Below, one piece after another: positions 5,082 through 7,681 of a DNA stretch of 7,681 nt. Source of the DNA: Methylotenera sp. UBA6020. Its GTDB lineage: Bacteria > Pseudomonadota > Gammaproteobacteria > Burkholderiales > Methylophilaceae. The translations under genes and the position numbers were made by a program. The DNA is taken from contig DIZU01000087.1 of the NCBI GenBank assembly GCA_002429455.1, positions 1-7,681 on the forward strand. Reading direction: 5' to 3'. Numbering within the stretch: position 1 is the stretch's first letter; each line of letters begins with the position of its first letter. The notes beneath the pieces were generated by a model, which saw only the letters and a program-made list of their open reading frames with translations, made no database searches and was not told where the DNA came from.

Positions 5082-5109
5082 ACTTCGTATAATGTATATT
5101 ATGTAAAAT
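5082..5109 (+). other. dif-like XerC/XerD recombination site (prophage right end)
   Basis: The 28-bp site has a left XerC-type arm, ACTTCGTATAA, a 6-bp centre, TGTATA, and a right XerD-type arm, TTATGTAAAAT. From memory of E. coli dif it matches 23 of 28 positions, including the whole centre and the inner half of each arm. XerC/XerD resolve chromosome dimers at dif, and CTXphi and related inoviruses hijack them to integrate there. The site sits exactly between the phage intergenic region and the host DoxX gene, whose stop codon begins 14 bases beyond it. A partner copy is expected left of the window. Confidence 0.9.
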
Positions 5110-5123
5110 TAAATATGATGCCA

Positions 5124-5660
5124 TTATATGAACGCATACGATTTATTAAATTTGGCTCTAAGAAAATGATCAAGGCTTAACATACCTGCGCCGCCAAATA
5201 AGAGTGGCAAAAACATCACGATATAGATTAATGGTAATTTGTAATTACCAAAGCCGTCACCTACTTCATCAACGATTCTATAGCCGGTTAAGAGTTCGTT
5301 AACGTGAATCCAATGTTGTGGCCAGTGCACTGCAGAGATAGCAACGATGGTAAGTATAATTAGAGCGATTGAGAAAAAACGTGTGGCAAAACCAAATGCT
5401 AATGCAACTGCGCCGGCTATTTCTAACGCGGTGGAAATAGCCCAACTGATATCTGGTGGCAGTAAATTGAATGGAAATGGGAAAGTTAAATCGGCAAACC
5501 AATTTGTACCATGCAGCTTTTCAAAGCCGGACTCGCCAAATTCCCATGCAAGTAGTAAACGTAAAAATAATGGAGGGATACTGTCAGCGGAAAAATTAAG
5601 ATGGCTGATAGTTTTTCTAACTAGATTAGTGCTATAGGTAACGACTGAACAAGTATGCAT
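5124..5660 (-). CDS. DoxX-family membrane protein, 178 aa
   Basis: ATG 5660 is supported by AAGGGG six bases upstream on this strand. The N-terminal half carries the DoxX signature, LRLLLAWEFGESGFEKL (33-49), followed by a Trp/Phe/Pro-rich loop. Membrane segments are probable at about residues 30-46, 72-92, 94-112 and 142-162. DoxX-type proteins are small inner-membrane proteins, many linked to redox or metal stress, whose biochemical activity is often unknown. The long hydrophilic stretch between the third and fourth segments (113-140, His/Trp and acidic residues) recalls the HvfX/bufferin-associated branch, but no bufferin peptide gene is in the window. It lies downstream of msrPQ on the same strand with its own upstream promoter-like element (5737-5766), which matches one before msrP. 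Confidence 0.8.
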   Translation of the reverse strand: MHTCSVVTYSTNLVRKTISHLNFSADSIPPLFLRLLLAWEFGESGFEKLHGTNWFADLTFPFPFNLLPPDISWAISTALEIAGAVALAFGFATRFFSIALIILTIVAISAVHWPQHWIHVNELLTGYRIVDEVGDGFGNYKLPLIYIVMFLPLLFGGAGMLSLDHFLRAKFNKSYAFI

Positions 5661-5702
5661 TAAAATCCCCTTTTGGATTTGGTAATGGTTTGGGTGTAAT
5701 TT

Positions 5703-5729
5703 AAGTAAGCAAATCGGATTTACTTACTT
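5703..5729. repeat. Imperfect 12-bp inverted repeat upstream of the DoxX gene
   Basis: AAGTAAGCAAAT (5703-5714) pairs with ATTTACTTACTT (5718-5729) in 11 of 12 positions around CGG. It lies in the msrQ-DoxX gap, between the promoter-like element at 5737-5766 and the DoxX start, so it would be in the DoxX mRNA leader. It could act as a leader hairpin or operator, or slow read-through from msrQ; its AT-rich stem makes a strong terminator unlikely. Confidence 0.45.
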
Positions 5730-5736
5730 GGCATAC

Positions 5737-5766
5737 GTTAGTCGTCGTGATGGCTGAATACTTACA
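5737..5766 (-). promoter_or_regulatory. ECF-type promoter candidate for the DoxX gene
   Basis: Read on the minus strand, TGTAAG (5766-5761) is followed after 16 bases by CGACTAAC (5744-5737). The same elements with the same spacing occur upstream of msrP. The layout matches ECF sigma promoters, which have a -35 element and a CG-starting -10 element about 16 bases apart. The -10 end lies about 76 bases before the start codon. The assignment is by comparison of two sites only. Confidence 0.55.
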
Positions 5767-5800
5767 TCAAGAATTCAATATAATTTTTGTTTTCATATAG

Positions 5801-6463
5801 TTAATTGGCTTGTTGAGCAAACTTAATCGTATTGGACCGGCCTGTTTGGGATTGTTTGGCGAGCTTTTTGTAATAAACTCTAATCCCTAACAAAACCACT
5901 AAAATGCTGGCGTAGAGCAATGGTTCACGTATGTCCTTTTTCACTAACCACCAAAAATGTACAACGCCTAAAGTTGCGATTAAATATACTAACTGATGCA
6001 ATTGTTTCCAGCGTTCGCGTAAGCGCCGCACCATGGCGTTGTTTGATGTCACTGCTAACGGTATCGTCAATATGAATGCAGAAAATCCTACCAGCACATA
6101 GGGGTGTTTGATAATGTCTTTAGTAATGTCAGCCCAATCAAAGCTGTAATCAAGCCATACATAGGTTGTTATGTGTAAGCAGGCATAGAAAAACATAAAC
6201 AAACCCAGCATGCGGCGTAACTGAATTGGCCAGGTGCGTCCGGTAATTAGCCTGATTGGTGTTAAAGATAGTGTCGCTAGCAGTATAAATAGTGCCCAAT
6301 AGCCAGTTGAACGCTCGACAAATTCAACCGGGTTGGCGGATAAATTTTCATGAAAACCTAACCATACAAGTCGTATAAGTGGCACTAGAGACAATAAAAA
6401 TACGAATACTTTAAGCCAAGTTATTTGTTTTTTGCTAGGCGTAGTGCTAAAAAAATGTAACAT
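5801..6463 (-). CDS. msrQ: MsrQ (YedZ) haem-binding membrane subunit, 220 aa
   Basis: MsrQ passes electrons from the respiratory quinone pool or flavin reductase across the inner membrane to periplasmic MsrP. The sequence shows about six membrane segments of the ferric-reductase-like type: roughly residues 15-34, 53-70, 84-103, 118-138, 156-173 and 181-197. Histidines that fit haem ligation in the family are H97 (ACLHITTY), H156 (KQLHQLVY) and H169 (VVHFWW). GYWAL and RRMLGL are further family-like segments. Length is close to E. coli MsrQ (211). ATG 6463 has AAGG 10 bases upstream, and the gene begins 12 bases after msrP ends, so the two form an operon. Confidence 0.93.
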   Translation of the reverse strand: MLHFFSTTPSKKQITWLKVFVFLLSLVPLIRLVWLGFHENLSANPVEFVERSTGYWALFILLATLSLTPIRLITGRTWPIQLRRMLGLFMFFYACLHITTYVWLDYSFDWADITKDIIKHPYVLVGFSAFILTIPLAVTSNNAMVRRLRERWKQLHQLVYLIATLGVVHFWWLVKKDIREPLLYASILVVLLGIRVYYKKLAKQSQTGRSNTIKFAQQAN

Positions 6464-6475
6464 TTAAGAATTACC

Positions 6476-7519
6476 TTAGAAATTTTTGCGTAAATCTAAA
6501 CCAGCATACATCTGCCCTACTTGTTCGGTGTAGCCATTAAACATTTGCGTTTTAATGCGCCCTGCAAACAAGCTTGCTCCGATACGTTTTTCTGAAGATT
6601 GTGTCCAGCGTGGATGATCTACTTGTGGATTTACATTGGCATAAAAGCCATATTCGTTCAGGCCAGCTTTCATCCATGTGGTGAGTGGCATTTTGTCAGT
6701 AAAGCGAATTTTAACAATCGCTTTTGCACCCTTAAAACCATATTTCCAAGGCAGCACCAAGCGCATAGGGGCGCCATTTTGGTTAGGTAATTGTTCACCA
6801 TAAAGCCCAACCGCCATGATGGCGAGTGGGTTCATCGCTTCATCTATACGTAATCCTTCGATATAGGGCCAATCAAGTACAGGCACATTAATGCCTGGCA
6901 TTTGCTGCTTGTCGGCTAAAGAGATAAATTCGACATATTTAGCATTTGAGTTAGGCTCAGCCCATTTAATCAATTGGGCCAGCGGCAAGCCTATCCATGG
7001 AATCACCATAGACCAACCTTCGACACAGCGCATGCGATAAATGCGCTCTTCTAACGGTGCGAGTTTATAAATATCTTCAATGCTGATGGTTTTATTTTTT
7101 TTGACTTCGCCCTCAATACTGACTGTCCAGGGATGAGGCTTGAATAACTTGGCATTGACTGCGGGCTCACTTTTATTTGTGCCAAATTCGTAATAATTGT
7201 TGTAAGTGGTAACGTCGTCATAAGAGGTGAGCTTTTCACCCAGACCGTAATTGGTTTTAGTGTAACCTGATATTTTCTGATGTGGGCCGAAAGTATTGGA
7301 CTTGACGGATACTTGTGCATTTGCACGACCAATCAATCGGCCCGCGCCTTCTGTTGTACCTGAACTTACTGTGGTGGCATGTAGTGGGTGACTTAACATT
7401 GCCGCCGTGCCTGCTAACAACCCCAAAGCCGCCTTTTGAATAAACTCCCGTCTGTTATCAAATACCTCTTTTGGTGTGATATCCGAAGGGATGATGTCCG
7501 ATTTGGTTTGAATAATCAT
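6476..7519 (-). CDS. msrP: MsrP (YedY) periplasmic methionine sulfoxide reductase, 347 aa
   Basis: MsrP is a molybdopterin enzyme that reduces methionine sulfoxide in oxidised periplasmic proteins, with electrons from MsrQ. I place the start at ATG 7519, with GAG 7 bases upstream, rather than at TTG 7531, which adds four residues. A twin-arginine signal is seen as NRREFIQKAALG (RR at 23-24) with a hydrophobic run to about 45, as expected for cofactor-loaded Tat export. The segment LEERIYRMRCVEGWSM contains the molybdenum-ligating cysteine, C165. NGAPMR (about 248) and PWKYGFKGAK (257-266) are further conserved blocks, and the C-terminus GLDLRKNF nearly matches E. coli GLDLRENF. Length is slightly above the E. 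coli protein (334). It is first in the operon, with a promoter-like element about 48 bases upstream. Confidence 0.95.
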   Translation of the reverse strand: MIIQTKSDIIPSDITPKEVFDNRREFIQKAALGLLAGTAAMLSHPLHATTVSSGTTEGAGRLIGRANAQVSVKSNTFGPHQKISGYTKTNYGLGEKLTSYDDVTTYNNYYEFGTNKSEPAVNAKLFKPHPWTVSIEGEVKKNKTISIEDIYKLAPLEERIYRMRCVEGWSMVIPWIGLPLAQLIKWAEPNSNAKYVEFISLADKQQMPGINVPVLDWPYIEGLRIDEAMNPLAIMAVGLYGEQLPNQNGAPMRLVLPWKYGFKGAKAIVKIRFTDKMPLTTWMKAGLNEYGFYANVNPQVDHPRWTQSSEKRIGASLFAGRIKTQMFNGYTEQVGQMYAGLDLRKNF

Positions 7520-7567
7520 GGCTGTTCTCAAGTTAAGGTAAGTCGTAGCGAGATGTTACTTGTGATG

Positions 7568-7597
7568 GTTGGTCGATCTCGAATAGGCTTCCTTACA
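7568..7597 (-). promoter_or_regulatory. ECF-type promoter candidate for msrPQ
   Basis: On the minus strand, TGTAAG (7597-7592) is followed by GAA and, after 16 bases in total, by CGACCAAC (7575-7568). TGTAAG-GAA resembles the GGAA-type -35 elements of ECF sigma factors. The element at 5737-5766 shares 13 of 14 motif bases at identical spacing. It is 48 bases from the msrP start codon. The rest of the upstream region to the window end shows no gene. Confidence 0.55.
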
Positions 7598-7681
7598 AGT
7601 TTTTTTATGATTATTTCGTCATACAATATCCAAAGTCACGGCTTTATGCTGCGATTAAAACAAGTTCTGCGTCTCTTGATC

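Larger units (their letters stand above)
1..5109 (+). mobile_element. Integrated filamentous phage (inovirus prophage), left end outside window
   Basis: A continuous block holds a II/X-family replication initiator, small hydrophobic coat peptides, a TspB/pIII-like adsorption protein, a pVI-like protein and a Zot/pI ATPase, in the order known from Ff phages. Three small genes on the opposite strand and a hairpin-rich gene-free region follow. The block ends at a dif-like XerCD site, beyond which ordinary host metabolism genes begin. The left boundary, a second dif copy and the 5' end of the replication gene are not in the window. No integrase, transposase or recombinase gene is visible, which fits use of host XerC/XerD. 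The right boundary is set by the dif match; the exact crossover base inside it cannot be seen. Confidence 0.9.

Noticed and set aside
5088..5093. TATAAT as a promoter -10 element
   Set aside because: It is part of the dif XerC arm and centre; no acceptable -35 hexamer lies about 17 bases upstream and no + strand gene follows.
5347..5637. A 96-aa + strand frame
   Set aside because: It is antisense to the DoxX gene, which has family motifs, membrane segments and a ribosome binding site.
4784..6025. TTCGCGTAAGCG 12-mer shared by 4784-4795 and 6014-6025 as a dispersed repeat or uptake sequence
   Set aside because: The second copy encodes part of the Arg-rich loop of MsrQ. Two copies of a self-complementary sequence in one window are not enough evidence.

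Overview
The window joins two kinds of DNA. Positions 1 to about 5109 are most of an integrated filamentous phage (inovirus). Positions about 5110 to 7681 are ordinary chromosome of the host. The host is probably a betaproteobacterium of moderate GC content. The TspB-type adsorption protein fits phages of that group, and a Methylophilaceae-like host is possible, but the window alone cannot fix the genus.

Phage, + strand (1-4071): a tightly overlapping operon follows the Ff (M13/fd) gene order. It holds a replication initiator of the II/X family (5' end outside the window), a 33-aa pVII-like and a 36-aa pIX-like membrane peptide, a 44-aa major coat protein, a perfect 17-bp hairpin, a 43-aa lipoprotein with no Ff counterpart, a pIII/TspB-like adsorption protein, a pVI-like membrane protein, and a short pI/Zot assembly ATPase. 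Neither a pV-like ssDNA-binding protein nor a pIV secretin is visible here. Most junctions are ATGA or TAATG overlaps, so translation is probably coupled.

Phage, - strand (4080-4763): three compact reading frames converge on zot. Two have good ribosome binding sites and resemble nothing I can name. The first-transcribed one overlaps its neighbour by ATGA but has no normal start codon, so it is broken or unusually started.

Phage intergenic region (4764-5081): this gene-free stretch is dense in hairpins, with a cluster of GGTGNCACC elements next to the attachment site. It is the best candidate for the phage origin, packaging signal and operator region. It ends in a clear XerC/XerD dif site (5082-5109), so the phage appears to have integrated at the chromosome dimer-resolution site, as CTXphi-type phages do. 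The host flank would then lie in the replication terminus region.

Host flank, - strand: msrP (Tat-exported molybdopterin methionine sulfoxide reductase) and msrQ (haem membrane partner) form an operon that repairs oxidised periplasmic proteins. A DoxX-family membrane protein gene follows. A matching element, TGTAAG, 16 bases, CGACYAAC, lies upstream of both msrP and the DoxX gene. It looks like a shared ECF-sigma-type promoter and would join the two transcription units in one envelope-stress response.
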